DNA of 34,222 bases from Streptomyces odonnellii (GTDB taxonomy: Bacteria; Actinomycetota; Actinomycetes; Streptomycetales; Streptomycetaceae), in NCBI RefSeq assembly GCF_000981895.1, contig NZ_LATD01000051.1, positions 1-34,222 of the forward strand. The letters are read 5' to 3'. A model generated the notes under the pieces. That model did not search any database, had not been told where the DNA came from, and saw only the letters and a program-made list of their open reading frames with translations. Position 1 is the first letter of the stretch, and every line of letters starts with the position of its first letter. Positions 25,233 to 34,208 of this stretch are shown in pieces. The position numbers were made by a program, and so were the translations under genes.

Positions 25233-25265
25233 AAGGCGGCGGTCCCCCCTCGGGCCCGCCGCCTT
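25233..25265. terminator. Bidirectional hairpin between erpA and the convergent membrane-protein gene
   Basis: AAGGCGGCGG at 25233-25242 pairs with CCGCCGCCTT at 25256-25265 across a 13-base loop. Placed between converging genes, it could act on both strands. Confidence 0.7.
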
Positions 25266-25330
25266 CCCTATGCGTGCCCGGATGGCACGCACGTCCCGTG
25301 GCCCGGCCGTTCTCCCCGGCCGGGCGTCCG

Positions 25331-26863
25331 TCAGAACCTGGGCATCCGCTCGCCCGACGCCCGGTCGATCACCTGCCGGCCGCCCAGCGGCTCCGCCAGC
25401 CTCACCGATACGGTCTGCTCCTTGGCGAGGGTGATACAGACCGTCCCCGGCGCCGGCTCGGTGTGGGACAGCCGTACGGTCACCGCCGTATCGCTCTCGT
25501 CCGCCACGGCCGCGTACGAGCCGCACACCCCGCCCATGAAGCGCAGCTCCAGGGTCCGGCCGTCGACTCCGTACGAGGTGAAGCCCAGGCCGCCGCCCGG
25601 CTCGCGCCCCGGCGCGGGCGAGGACTCCGGCGCGGTCTTCGTCAGGAAATCCGGAGCCACCGCGGTCTGCGCCAGGGTGTACGGAGGCGTACCGCCGCCC
25701 GGCACCACCTCGAACAGCCACGCCGGTACGAGCACCCCCTGCCCGCCCGAGGACCGCAGCGCCAGCCCGAACACCGCCCGGCCGATCTCCACCGGCTCCG
25801 CGTCCACCACGGTCCGCGGCGCGCACGGATCCGTGGACCGGCCGTCTTCCGCAGGCTTCTCCAGCGGCATCGAGGTGGCGCAGTCCACGACCGGGCCGGA
25901 GCCGCGCAGATCGCCGGAGGTCCGGTTCAGCTCTTCCAGCGCCTTGTCCGCGCCGATCACCGGATACGCGGCGCCCTCCCGCGGCGCCGCCAACTGGCCC
26001 GTACCGCCGACGACCTGGCCGTCCGCGCCGACCTGGATCCCGGTCGACCAGCCATGGGTGGGCAGTCCGCCGACCACCGGGTCCGCGTTCACCACCCGTA
26101 CCGCGCCCATCAGTTGACCGGCGTCGAGCGCGGCATCGCCCTGGCCCGCCGCCTTCAGCACCGGAGCCGCCGCCTTCTTCGCGACCGCCTCACTCACGGC
26201 GCCCGCCCCGGAGCCAGCGGTGCCGTCCGGGCCGCCGCCCGCGCAGCTTGTGACCTTCAGACAGTTGTCGCCCTGGCAGCTCTCGCCCTTGCGGCAGTCG
26301 TCACCGCCCGACGCGGGGCCGAACCGGGCGAACGTCCAGGTCCCGGGCGCCTGCCGGGCGACCCGGAGCAGCGGGCCCGAACCGTCCTTCTCCGTGCCGA
26401 CCTTCCAGTACTCGCCGTCCGGGCGCGGAGCGCCCGCCAGCCCGAGCGCCCCGGCCAGCCCGGCCACCTCTGCCGCCGTGACCTCGCCGGACGGCCGGTA
26501 CACACGGGCCGTGCCTGGGCCGTCGGGCAGCGGGCCCGTCGCGCGGTAGACGAACCCCCGCGGATCGGGCTCGCCCGGTGCGACACCCGGCGCACCGCCC
26601 TCGGTGGCGCCCGCCGGCTCGTCCAGGGCGAGCGGCGACGGGTAGCGGTCGCCGCGTTCACCCTTCGGCGTACCGCTCCCGCCGCCGTCCGCGCCGCTTT
26701 CGCCGCCGGAACCACTCGTGGCCAGATACGCGCCACCGCCCCCGGCGATCAGTACGGCCGCCGCCACCATGGCGACCGCGAGCGGCGAGAACCGCCGACG
26801 CGCTCGGTCCGCGCGGTCCGTGCCCTGCTCAAGGCTGTGCTGGGGCCGCTCCGTACCGCTCAT
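25331..26863 (-). CDS. Membrane-anchored extracytoplasmic protein of unknown function
   Basis: The 510-residue protein has a 26-residue cytoplasmic start, one transmembrane segment (about 27-48, LAVAMVAAAVLIAGGGGAYL), a Gly/Ser-rich linker and a large outside domain. In the middle is a cysteine cluster, Cys190, Cys196, Cys201 and Cys207 (CRKGESCQGDNC then SC), preceded by WTFARFG. The rest repeats themes of PVVGGLPTHGWSTGIQVGAD and VPAWLFEV, reminiscent of extracytoplasmic domains of actinobacterial envelope proteins, but I cannot name a domain. The ATG at 26861-26863 has GGGAGAG seven bases upstream. The position between erpA and the adenosine kinase-like gene matches, from memory, M. tuberculosis Rv2203, also a membrane protein of unknown function. 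Confidence 0.85.
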   Translation of the reverse strand: MSGTERPQHSLEQGTDRADRARRRFSPLAVAMVAAAVLIAGGGGAYLATSGSGGESGADGGGSGTPKGERGDRYPSPLALDEPAGATEGGAPGVAPGEPDPRGFVYRATGPLPDGPGTARVYRPSGEVTAAEVAGLAGALGLAGAPRPDGEYWKVGTEKDGSGPLLRVARQAPGTWTFARFGPASGGDDCRKGESCQGDNCLKVTSCAGGGPDGTAGSGAGAVSEAVAKKAAAPVLKAAGQGDAALDAGQLMGAVRVVNADPVVGGLPTHGWSTGIQVGADGQVVGGTGQLAAPREGAAYPVIGADKALEELNRTSGDLRGSGPVVDCATSMPLEKPAEDGRSTDPCAPRTVVDAEPVEIGRAVFGLALRSSGGQGVLVPAWLFEVVPGGGTPPYTLAQTAVAPDFLTKTAPESSPAPGREPGGGLGFTSYGVDGRTLELRFMGGVCGSYAAVADESDTAVTVRLSHTEPAPGTVCITLAKEQTVSVRLAEPLGGRQVIDRASGERMPRF

Positions 26864-27024
26864 CGCTGCTCTCCCTCGACCGCGATCCGCCCAAGACACC
26901 GGTGGGACGGAACGGGGGCCCGGCCGGTTCCCCGCCGGACGGCGAACGGGGATTCCGCTGGAGAGCCGCTATCGGGTCGGTCTCGGAGTTGTCCAGGCCT
27001 TAGGAAGGGGGCTGCCCGACCGGG

Positions 27025-27030
27025 TAGCGT
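27025..27030 (+). promoter_or_regulatory. Candidate -10 element for the adenosine kinase-like gene
   Basis: TAGCGT fits TANNNT and would give a leader of about 35 bases containing AGGAG at 27056-27060. No -35 is clear. Confidence 0.35.
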
Positions 27031-27070
27031 GAACCGTCCACCGTTCTCCTTCAGCAGGAGCGTTCACGCC

Positions 27071-28057
27071 GTGCGAATCGCAGTCACCGGCTCCATCGCC
27101 ACCGACCATCTGATGACCTTCCCCGGCCGCTTCGCCGACCAGTTGGTCGCCGACCAGCTCCACACGATCTCCCTCTCCTTCCTCGTGGACAACCTCGAGG
27201 TGCGCCGGGGAGGCGTCGGGGCGAACATCTGCTTCGGCATGGGCCAGCTCGGCACCCGGCCGCTCCTGGTCGGCGCGGCCGGCGCGGACTTCGACGAGTA
27301 CCGCGCGTGGCTCGACCGCCATGGGGTGGACACCGAATCGGTCCGGATCTCCGAGGTCCTGCACACCGCGCGGTTCGTCTGCACGACGGACGCCGACCAC
27401 AACCAGCTCGGCTCCTTCTACGCGGGCGCGATGAGCGAGGCCCGCCAGATCGAGCTCAAGAAGGTCGCCGACCGGGTCGGCGGGCTCGACCTCGTGCTGA
27501 TCGGCGCGGACGACCCCGAGGCCATGCTCCGCCACACCGAGGAGTGCCGTACCCGCGGGATCCCGTTCGCCGCCGACTTCTCGCAGCAGATCGCGCGGAT
27601 GGAGGGCGAGGAGATCCGTACCCTGCTCGACGGCGCGACCTACCTCTTCTCCAACGAGTACGAGAAGGGGCTCATCGAGTCCAAGACCGGCTGGAGCGAC
27701 GCCGAGATCCTCTCCAGGGTCGGCCACCGCGTCACCACCCTCGGCAAGCAGGGCGTCCGGGTCGACAGGACCGGCGAGGAGCCGATCGTCGTCGGCTGCG
27801 CGGAGGAGGAGACCAAGGCCGACCCGACCGGCGTCGGCGACGCCTTCCGCGCCGGCTTCCTCTCCGGCCTCTCCTGGGGCGTCGGACTGGAGCGCGCGGC
27901 CCAGGTCGGCTGCATGCTCGCGACACTGGTCATCGAGACCGTGGGCACGCAGGAGTACACCCTGCGCAGGAACCACTTCATGGAGCGCTTCACCAAGGCG
28001 TACGGACATGACGCCGCGGCCGAGGTCCACGCGCACCTTCCCGAGACGGCCGCCTGA
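27071..28057 (+). CDS. adoK: PfkB-family kinase, adenosine kinase-like (AdoK/CbhK)
   Basis: The 328-residue protein is a ribokinase/PfkB-fold sugar or nucleoside kinase. It starts MRIAVTGSIATDHLMTFPGR, has the glycine-rich RRGGVGANICFGMGQLG (about 45-61) and the catalytic DPTGVGDAFRAGF (Asp251-Phe263, with Asp257 as the likely base). From memory the sequence follows closely the M. tuberculosis adenosine kinase Rv2202c, including TARFVCTTD, FYAGAMSEAR and ADDPEAMLRHTEEC, so phosphorylation of adenosine to AMP is the best guess. It was long annotated as a carbohydrate kinase. The start is GTG at 27071 with AGGAG ten bases upstream. Its 3' end converges with the desulfurase-TusA gene. Confidence 0.88.
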   Translation: MRIAVTGSIATDHLMTFPGRFADQLVADQLHTISLSFLVDNLEVRRGGVGANICFGMGQLGTRPLLVGAAGADFDEYRAWLDRHGVDTESVRISEVLHTARFVCTTDADHNQLGSFYAGAMSEARQIELKKVADRVGGLDLVLIGADDPEAMLRHTEECRTRGIPFAADFSQQIARMEGEEIRTLLDGATYLFSNEYEKGLIESKTGWSDAEILSRVGHRVTTLGKQGVRVDRTGEEPIVVGCAEEETKADPTGVGDAFRAGFLSGLSWGVGLERAAQVGCMLATLVIETVGTQEYTLRRNHFMERFTKAYGHDAAAEVHAHLPETAA

Positions 28058-28068
28058 CCGGCGCCTTC

Positions 28069-28133
28069 CCCGGGATCACGGGCTTCCCGGGATCCTGAGT
28101 TTCCCGGGATCCTGAGCGGCGCTCCCCGGGATC
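28069..28133. repeat. Four copies of CCCGGGATC between convergent genes
   Basis: CCCGGGATC occurs at 28069-28077, 28086-28094, 28103-28111 and 28125-28133. The middle two extend to TTCCCGGGATCCTGAG, and the outer two end in ATCAC. The spacing is 17, 17 and 22 bases. The last copy overlaps the stop codon (28132-28134) of the desulfurase-TusA gene. The units contain short palindromes and may fold as weak terminators. Confidence 0.85.
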
Positions 28134-29517
28134 ACGAGACCCGGCGGACCATATAAGCGACACCGTGGTCCGCCGGCTGCTCGCCCAGATATTCCTGGCC
28201 GCGCATCCCGCACCACGCCGGGATGTCCAGCCGCGCGGCCTCGTCGTCCGACAGTACGGTCACCGTCCCGCCCACCGGGACCCCGCCGAACACCTTGGCC
28301 AGCTCGATCACCGGAACCGGGCATCGCTTGCCGAGCGCGTCGACCACCAGCGCCGGCCCGCCGTCCGGGCCGACGGCGGGGGAGACCGGGGCGCCGAGCC
28401 GCTCCCTTACCCCGGCCACCGCGTCCGGCAGCACCTCCAGGAAGCGGTCCACCTCCGCCTCCGGTGTGCCCGGCGGCAGCGAGACCCGGACATTCCCCTC
28501 CGACAGCACCCCCATCGCCCGCAGCACATGGCTCGGGGTCAGCGTGCTGCTCGTACAGGACGAGCCCGAGGAAACCGAGAAGCCCGCCCGGTCCAGCGCG
28601 TGCAGCAGTGCCTCCCCGTCGACATAGAGACAGGAGAAGGTGACGAGATGGGGGAGCCGGCGCTCCGGATCGCCCACCACCTCGACATCCGGCACCAGCT
28701 CCGGCACCCGGGCCCTGATCCGGTCCACCAGCGCCCGCAGCCGTACCGCCTCGTCCGCCGCCTCCGCGCGCACCGCGCGCAGCGAGGCCACCGCGGCCAC
28801 GATCGCCGGGATGTTCTGGAAGCCCGGGGCGCGCCCCGACTCCCGCTCGTCGGCCGGACCCCGCGGGGCGAACCTGACACCTTTCCGTACGGCGAGCAGC
28901 CCGACCCCCGCCGGGCCGCCCCACTTGTGCGCGCTCGCCGTCAGCAGCGACCAGGCGCCGTCCACCGGACCCCAGCCCAGCGACTGCGCCGCGTCCACCA
29001 GCAGCGGCACCGACCGGCTCCGGCACGCCTCGGCGACCGCGGCCACCGGCTGTTCCGTACCCACCTCGTGGCTGGCGGACTGGAGACAGGCCAGGGCGGT
29101 GTCCTCGCGCAGGGCCTCGGCGTACGTCTCCGGCGCCACCGCCCCGTACCGGTCCACCGGCACCTCGGTCACCGTCCCGCCCGTCGCCTCCTCATGGGCC
29201 GTCGCCGCGTGCAGCACCGAGGAGTGCTCGACCGCGGAGACCACGAGATGCCGTCCGGTCCTGCGGCGGCCCGCGAGCGCGCCGGCCATCCCGGAGTGCA
29301 CCGCGTGGGTCCCCGAAGGGGTGAACGTCAGCTCGTCGGGGCGGCAGCCGACCGCCTCGGCGGCGGCCTCCCGCGCGGTGTTCAGCAGCAGCACGGCCCG
29401 CCGCCCCTCGCGGTAGAGCCGGGCGGGGTCGGCCCACCCCTCGTCGAGCGACGCCTGAAGCGCCTGCCGGGCGACGGGGTGCAGCGGAGCGGAGGAAGCG
29501 ACGTCGAAATAGGACAC
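28132..29517 (-). CDS. Cysteine desulfurase fused to a C-terminal TusA sulfur-carrier domain
   Basis: Residues about 1-375 are a class V aminotransferase-type cysteine desulfurase (IscS/NifS group I-like). PLP-binding Lys198 is in TASAHKWGGP, the aspartate in PLLVDAAQSLGWG binds the PLP ring, and the sulfur-accepting Cys321 is in SVSSGSSCTSSTLTPS. Residues about 388-461 are a TusA domain with Cys399 in ALGKRCPVPVIELAKV. The fusion lets the persulfide move within one chain, probably toward tRNA thiolation, molybdopterin or Fe-S synthesis. The 461-residue length equals the two domains plus a short linker. The start is GTG at 29515-29517. There is no Shine-Dalgarno, but TAGCGT lies six bases upstream. 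It diverges from ctaC. Confidence 0.92.
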   Translation of the reverse strand: MSYFDVASSAPLHPVARQALQASLDEGWADPARLYREGRRAVLLLNTAREAAAEAVGCRPDELTFTPSGTHAVHSGMAGALAGRRRTGRHLVVSAVEHSSVLHAATAHEEATGGTVTEVPVDRYGAVAPETYAEALREDTALACLQSASHEVGTEQPVAAVAEACRSRSVPLLVDAAQSLGWGPVDGAWSLLTASAHKWGGPAGVGLLAVRKGVRFAPRGPADERESGRAPGFQNIPAIVAAVASLRAVRAEAADEAVRLRALVDRIRARVPELVPDVEVVGDPERRLPHLVTFSCLYVDGEALLHALDRAGFSVSSGSSCTSSTLTPSHVLRAMGVLSEGNVRVSLPPGTPEAEVDRFLEVLPDAVAGVRERLGAPVSPAVGPDGGPALVVDALGKRCPVPVIELAKVFGGVPVGGTVTVLSDDEAARLDIPAWCGMRGQEYLGEQPADHGVAYMVRRVS

Positions 29518-29523
29518 ACCACC

Positions 29524-29529
29524 ACGCTA
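29524..29529 (-). promoter_or_regulatory. Candidate -10 element (TAGCGT) of a leaderless desulfurase-TusA transcript
   Basis: On the minus strand this reads TAGCGT, then GGTGGT, then the GTG start: again a six-base gap with no Shine-Dalgarno. Confidence 0.45.
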
Positions 29530-29630
29530 GTACGGTGCGCCGGAGCCCCTCCGGCGCGGTGCCGCACGGTGCCGGGACGGGCCTCCGGCGCGTTGGGCAC
29601 CCTCCCCGCACGGCCCCGATACGCGTCCAG

Positions 29631-29661
29631 TAGGGTTTGGTCCGCATAAACATCCAAACCC
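29631..29661 (+). promoter_or_regulatory. Candidate promoter and operator of the cta operon
   Basis: TAGGGT at 29631-29636 fits a -10 element, with a start expected near 29643. An inverted repeat of eight perfect bases, GGGTTTGG (29633-29640) and CCAAACCC (29654-29661), overlaps it and encloses the expected start. A regulator binding here would block initiation. No -35 hexamer is clear. Confidence 0.4.
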
Positions 29662-29741
29662 CTGCCCGCGTCAGGGCCGACGACCGACCAGCGAGACGGC
29701 CGCGGCCGGCCGCGCGGGCGAGACTCTCGGGAAGGCGCTAC

Positions 29742-30704
29742 GTGAGTCCCAACGGCTCCGACCGCTCGTCGCGGCGCCCGATGCGGCGGACGCTGCCGCA
29801 GGTGCTGACTGCGGGCCTGATCCTCGCGACCGCCACCGGTTGCACATACAAGGACTTCCCCCGCCTCGGAATGCCCACCCCAGTGACGGAGGAGGCGCCC
29901 AGGATCCTCTCCCTCTGGCAGGGCTCGTGGGCGGCAGCGCTCGTCACGGGCATCCTGGTATGGGGTCTGATCCTGTGGAGCGTCATCTTCCACCGGCGCA
30001 GCCGCACCAAGGTGGAGGTACCTCCGCAGACCCGGTACAACATGCCCATCGAGGCGCTGTACACCGTGGTCCCGCTCATCATCGTCTCGGTGCTCTTCTA
30101 CTTCACCGCACGTGACGAGTCGAAGCTCCTCTCGCTCTCCGAGAAGCCCGCCCACACCGTGAACGTGGTCGGCTACCAGTGGAGCTGGGGCTTCAACTAC
30201 ATCGAGAACGTTGACGGCAACCCGTCGACGGGGACCAAGGTCCCCAAGGAACTCGACGCCATTCCCAACCGGTTCACCAAGCAGTTCCCGCAGGGGGCCG
30301 AGGGTGTCTATGACGCCGGTGTCCCGGGCGAGCGCAACCCCCAGACCGGCAATCCGGGCCCGACCCTGTGGCTTCCCAAGGGGGAGAAGGTCCGGTTCAT
30401 CCTGACCTCGCGTGATGTCATCCACTCCTTCTGGGTGGTGCCGTTCCTGATGAAGCAGGACGTCATCCCGGGGCACACCAACTCCTTCGAGGTGACCCCC
30501 AGCCAGGAGGGCACCTTCCTGGGCAAGTGCGCCGAGCTGTGCGGCGTCGACCACTCGCGGATGCTCTTCAACGTCAAGGTGGTCTCCCCGGAGCGCTACC
30601 AGCAGCACCTCGAAGAGCTGGCCAAGAAGGGCCAGAGCGGCTACCTCCCGTCGGGCATCGCGCAGACGGATCCGGCCAAGAACGCGGAGACGAACAAACT
30701 GTGA
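29742..30704 (+). CDS. ctaC: Cytochrome c oxidase subunit II
   Basis: CtaC carries the CuA centre that takes electrons from the bc1-cytochrome c complex in the aa3 oxidase. The 320-residue product has an N-terminal signal ending in a lipobox-like ATGC (Cys34). Two membrane segments follow (about 62-82 and 104-122), then [10 protein letters not shown] (144-153), and the CuA ligands His228, Cys263, Glu265, Cys267, His271 and Met274 ([20 protein letters not shown]). The start is GTG at 29742 with GGGAAGG six bases upstream. Its TGA stop overlaps the ctaD start as GTGA. Confidence 0.96.
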   Translation: MSPNGSDRSSRRPMRRTLPQVLTAGLILATATGCTYKDFPRLGMPTPVTEEAPRILSLWQGSWAAALVTGILVWGLILWSVIFHRRSRTKVEVPPQTRYNMPIEALYTVVPLIIVSVLFYFTARDESKLLSLSEKPAHTVNVVGYQWSWGFNYIENVDGNPSTGTKVPKELDAIPNRFTKQFPQGAEGVYDAGVPGERNPQTGNPGPTLWLPKGEKVRFILTSRDVIHSFWVVPFLMKQDVIPGHTNSFEVTPSQEGTFLGKCAELCGVDHSRMLFNVKVVSPERYQQHLEELAKKGQSGYLPSGIAQTDPAKNAETNKL

Positions 30705-32437
30705 GCATCCTCAACGAACCCCAGGGTGCCGCCGCAGCAGCAGACGACTCGTACGAGAACGAGCTGCCGGTACGGCGCAAGCAGCCGGGCAATGTCGTCG
30801 TGAAGTGGCTGACCACCACCGACCACAAGACGATCGGCACGATGTACCTGGTCACGTCGTTCGTGTTCTTCTGCATCGGCGGTGTGATGGCGCTCTTCAT
30901 GCGCGCCGAGCTGGCCCGCCCCGGTACGCAGATCATGTCGAACGAGCAGTTCAACCAGGCGTTCACGATGCACGGCACGATCATGCTGCTGATGTTCGCG
31001 ACGCCGCTCTTCGCGGGATTCGCCAACTGGATCATGCCGCTCCAGATCGGCGCGCCCGATGTGGCGTTCCCGCGGCTGAACATGTTCGCGTACTGGCTGT
31101 ACCTCTTCGGCTCGCTCATCGCCGTCAGCGGCTTCCTCACCCCGCAGGGCGCCGCCGACTTCGGATGGTTCGCCTACGCGCCGCTGTCCGACGCGGTCCG
31201 GTCGCCGGGCATCGGCGCCGACCTGTGGATCATGGGTCTGGCCTTCTCCGGCTTCGGTACGATCCTCGGCTCCGTCAACTTCATCACCACGATCATCTGC
31301 ATGCGCGCCCCCGGCATGACGATGTTCCGGATGCCGATCTTCACCTGGAACGTGCTGCTGACCGGTGTGCTGGTCCTGCTGGCCTTCCCGGTGCTGGCCG
31401 CCGCGCTCTTCGCCCTGGAGGCGGACCGCAAGTTCGGAGCGCACGTCTTCGACTCGGCCAACGGCGGAGCGCTGCTCTGGCAGCACCTCTTCTGGTTCTT
31501 CGGCCATCCAGAGGTGTACATCATCGCCCTGCCGTTCTTCGGCATCATCTCCGAAGTGATCCCGGTCTTCAGCCGCAAGCCGATGTTCGGCTACATCGGT
31601 CTGATCGGCGCGACGATCTCCATCGCGGGTCTCTCCGTCACGGTGTGGGCGCACCACATGTATGTGACCGGCGGCGTACTGCTGCCGTTCTTCTCGTTCA
31701 TGACCTTCCTGATCGCGGTACCGACCGGTGTGAAGTTCTTCAACTGGATCGGGACCATGTGGAAGGGCTCACTGTCCTTCGAGACACCGATGCTCTGGAC
31801 GATCGGCTTCCTGGTCACCTTCACTTTCGGTGGTCTGACCGGTGTGATCCTGGCGTCGCCGCCGATGGACTTCCACGTCTCCGACTCGTACTTCGTCGTC
31901 GCGCACTTCCACTACGTCGTCTTCGGCACCGTGGTGTTCGCGATGTTCGCCGGATTCCACTTCTGGTGGCCGAAGTTCACCGGCAAGATGCTGGACGAGC
32001 GACTCGGGAAGATCACCTTCTGGACGCTGTTCATCGGCTTCCACGGCACCTTCCTGGTCCAGCACTGGCTGGGTGCCGAGGGCATGCCCCGCCGGTACGC
32101 GGACTATCTCGCCTCGGACGGCTTCACCGCGCTGAACACCATCTCCACGATCAGCTCGTTCGTCCTCGGCCTGTCGATCCTGCCGTTCCTCTACAACGTC
32201 TGGAAGACGGCCAAGTACGGCAAGAAGGTCGAGGTCGACGACCCCTGGGGCTACGGCCGTTCGCTGGAGTGGGCGACGTCCTGCCCGCCCCCGCGGCACA
32301 ACTTCGTGTCGCTGCCGAGGATCCGCTCGGAGTCCCCGGCGTTCGATCTGCACCACCCTGAGATCGCCGCGCTCGAAAACCTCGGCCACGAGGCCGAGAC
32401 CGCGGCCCTCGTCGGCGGAAAGGAGGCCGCGAAGTGA
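30701..32437 (+). CDS. ctaD: Cytochrome c oxidase subunit I
   Basis: CtaD is the catalytic heme a/a3-CuB subunit that reduces oxygen to water and pumps protons. The 578-residue product has 12 membrane segments. Ligands are all visible: His91 (TMHGT) and His404 for heme a, His402 for heme a3 (VAHFHYV), and His269, His318 and His319 for CuB. The crosslinked Tyr273 sits in [10 protein letters not shown], and the K- and D-pathway regions look intact. It starts with GTG at 30701, overlapping the ctaC stop, and ends overlapping ctaF. The C-terminal 60 residues form a hydrophilic tail typical of actinobacteria. Confidence 0.97.
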   Translation: MSILNEPQGAAAAADDSYENELPVRRKQPGNVVVKWLTTTDHKTIGTMYLVTSFVFFCIGGVMALFMRAELARPGTQIMSNEQFNQAFTMHGTIMLLMFATPLFAGFANWIMPLQIGAPDVAFPRLNMFAYWLYLFGSLIAVSGFLTPQGAADFGWFAYAPLSDAVRSPGIGADLWIMGLAFSGFGTILGSVNFITTIICMRAPGMTMFRMPIFTWNVLLTGVLVLLAFPVLAAALFALEADRKFGAHVFDSANGGALLWQHLFWFFGHPEVYIIALPFFGIISEVIPVFSRKPMFGYIGLIGATISIAGLSVTVWAHHMYVTGGVLLPFFSFMTFLIAVPTGVKFFNWIGTMWKGSLSFETPMLWTIGFLVTFTFGGLTGVILASPPMDFHVSDSYFVVAHFHYVVFGTVVFAMFAGFHFWWPKFTGKMLDERLGKITFWTLFIGFHGTFLVQHWLGAEGMPRRYADYLASDGFTALNTISTISSFVLGLSILPFLYNVWKTAKYGKKVEVDDPWGYGRSLEWATSCPPPRHNFVSLPRIRSESPAFDLHHPEIAALENLGHEAETAALVGGKEAAK

Positions 32438-32832
32438 AGGTCCAAGGCAAGATGTTCATCTGGCTGAGCGTCTTCATCCTGGCCGCCGCCGTGCTGTACG
32501 GCGTGTGGTCGAAGGAGCCGGCCGGTACGACCGCGCTGTTCCTGGCCTTCGGGCTGAGCGTCATGATCGGCTTCTATCTGGCCTTCACCGCCCGCAGGGT
32601 GGACGCGATGGCCCAGGACGACAAGGAAGCCGATGTCTCGGACGAGGCCGGTGAGGTGGGGTTCTTCGCCCCGCACAGCTGGCAGCCGTTCTCGCTCGGC
32701 GTCGGTGGCGCGCTCGCGTTCCTCGGAATCGCCATCGGCTGGTGGCTGCTGTACTTCTCGCTGCCGCTGATCCTGATCGGCCTGTGGGGCTGGGTCTTCG
32801 AGTTCTACCGGGGCGAGAACCAGAACCAGTAG
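32434..32832 (+). CDS. ctaF: Cytochrome c oxidase subunit IV, actinobacterial type
   Basis: CtaF is the small actinobacterial subunit IV of the aa3 oxidase. The 132-residue product has four predicted membrane segments in two pairs, about 7-25, 33-52, 85-104 and 107-125, with a hydrophilic loop between ([20 protein letters not shown]), and ends [15 protein letters not shown]. The GTG at 32434 overlaps the ctaD TGA as GTGA, and a strong AGGAGG at 32421-32426 lies inside the ctaD coding sequence. A long hairpin terminator follows. The ctaE and qcr genes are not in the window and probably lie beyond the right edge. Confidence 0.92.
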   Translation: MKVQGKMFIWLSVFILAAAVLYGVWSKEPAGTTALFLAFGLSVMIGFYLAFTARRVDAMAQDDKEADVSDEAGEVGFFAPHSWQPFSLGVGGALAFLGIAIGWWLLYFSLPLILIGLWGWVFEFYRGENQNQ

Positions 32833-32854
32833 GACACCGCGGAACGGTTCACCA

Positions 32855-32891
32855 GGGGCCCGGTCTACTCCTTCGGAGTAGGCCGGGCCCC
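32855..32891 (+). terminator. Terminator of the ctaC-ctaD-ctaF operon
   Basis: A 17-base stem (GGGGCCCGGTCTACTCC, 32855-32871, with 32875-32891) has one G-T wobble and a three-base loop. It is followed by CCCGTTTG. It lies 23 bases after ctaF. Confidence 0.88.
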
Positions 32892-32932
32892 CCGTTTGCC
32901 CCGCTCGCCGCGCGGTCCCGGAAAGATCTTCC

Positions 32933-32938
32933 TACCGT
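32933..32938 (+). promoter_or_regulatory. Candidate -10 element (TACCGT) of a leaderless L,D-transpeptidase transcript
   Basis: TACCGT is followed by six bases and then the ATG at 32945. No Shine-Dalgarno lies at a workable distance. No -35 is obvious. Confidence 0.45.
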
Positions 32939-32944
32939 GTGCTC

Positions 32945-34192
32945 ATGAACCACACGCCACGTCTGCGCGCCGTCCTCACCTGCACTCTGCTGGTCGTGTC
33001 CCTTGGGGCGAGCGCGACCGCGTGCGGTGAAGACGGGCCGCACCCGCTCTCCGGGAAGCCGCGCGAAGCCGCCCCGGGGAAGATCGTCTTCAGTACGCCC
33101 GCGGGCGCCTCGAAGGTCGATCCCAACAAGCCGCTCGAAGTCACCGCCAAGGGTGAGCGGATCACGGACGTCAACGCCGTCGACAAGGCGGGCCACTATC
33201 TGGCGGGTGAACTCACCGCCGACGGGCTGCGCTGGCACTCCACGGCACCGCTGGCGGCCGGCTCCCGCTACACCGTCAGGGTCGCCACCGAGAACAAGAA
33301 GGGCAAACCCGGTGCGCGGACCCTCACCTTCGAGACCCTCCCGCCCAAGCGGACCCTGACCGTCGAATTCGGCCCGGACAAGGGCGAGTACGGGGTGGGG
33401 CAGCCCATCACCGCCACGCTCAGCCAGCCGATCACCAACAAGAAGGCCAGGGATGTCATCGAGCGGTCACTGAAGGTCCGCTCCAACCCTCCCGCGGAGG
33501 AGGGCGCCTGGTACTGGGTGGACGACGAGGAACTCCACTACCGCCCCAAGGAGTACTGGCCCGCCAACGGCAAGATCACCGCGTTCAGCACCCTCCAGGG
33601 TGTGAAGATCAGCGACAAGCTGTACGGCGGCCAGGTCAAGCCGCTCCAACTCACCACCGGCGACCGGGTCGAGGCCATCGTCGACGCCAGCTCGCACTAC
33701 ATGACGCTGTACCGCAACGGCGAAGAGGTCACCAGCATCCCGGTGACCACCGGCAAGCCCGGCTTCTCCACCCGCAACGGCATCAAGGTCATCCTGGGCA
33801 AGGAGTACTTCGTACGGATGCGGGGCACCAGCGTCGGCATCGGCGGCGGCGAGGGCTACGACCTGCCGGTGTACTGGGCGACCCGGGTCACCTGGAGCGG
33901 TGAGTACGTCCACGCCGCGCCCTGGTCGGTGGGGTCGCAGGGGTCCGCGAACGTCAGCCACGGCTGTGTCGGCATGTCCACCGGCAACGCCGCCTGGTTC
34001 TTCGAGAACGTGCAGGAGGGCGATCTCGTCCAGGTCATCAACAGCGCCGGTGACTACATGGAGGAATTCGGCAACGGCTTCGGCGACTGGAACGTCGACT
34101 GGGAGGACTGGCGCAAGGGCAGTGTCCTGCTCGCCGGGACCAGGGAGGGCACCAGCCCCGCCGACCCGGCCCGCCTCCGCCCCCTCGTCTGA
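32945..34192 (+). CDS. L,D-transpeptidase (YkuD) lipoprotein with Ig-like domains
   Basis: This 415-residue enzyme should make 3-3 crosslinks in peptidoglycan or attach proteins to it. A signal peptide ends at a lipobox-like ATAC (Cys27). Two Ig-like domains cover about 45-135 and 136-235, as in mycobacterial Ldt proteins. The YkuD catalytic domain spans about 240-370, with His323 (EYVHAAPWSVG), His339 and catalytic Cys341 in VSHGCVGMS. A C-terminal segment is Trp/Asp-rich (FGDWNVDWEDWRKG). The motif reads SHGCVG where most family members have SHGCxN. I chose ATG at 32945 because TACCGT lies six bases upstream; a GTG two codons earlier is the alternative. Confidence 0.92.
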   Translation: MNHTPRLRAVLTCTLLVVSLGASATACGEDGPHPLSGKPREAAPGKIVFSTPAGASKVDPNKPLEVTAKGERITDVNAVDKAGHYLAGELTADGLRWHSTAPLAAGSRYTVRVATENKKGKPGARTLTFETLPPKRTLTVEFGPDKGEYGVGQPITATLSQPITNKKARDVIERSLKVRSNPPAEEGAWYWVDDEELHYRPKEYWPANGKITAFSTLQGVKISDKLYGGQVKPLQLTTGDRVEAIVDASSHYMTLYRNGEEVTSIPVTTGKPGFSTRNGIKVILGKEYFVRMRGTSVGIGGGEGYDLPVYWATRVTWSGEYVHAAPWSVGSQGSANVSHGCVGMSTGNAAWFFENVQEGDLVQVINSAGDYMEEFGNGFGDWNVDWEDWRKGSVLLAGTREGTSPADPARLRPLV

Positions 34193-34208
34193 CCCCGGCC
34201 CCGTACCC

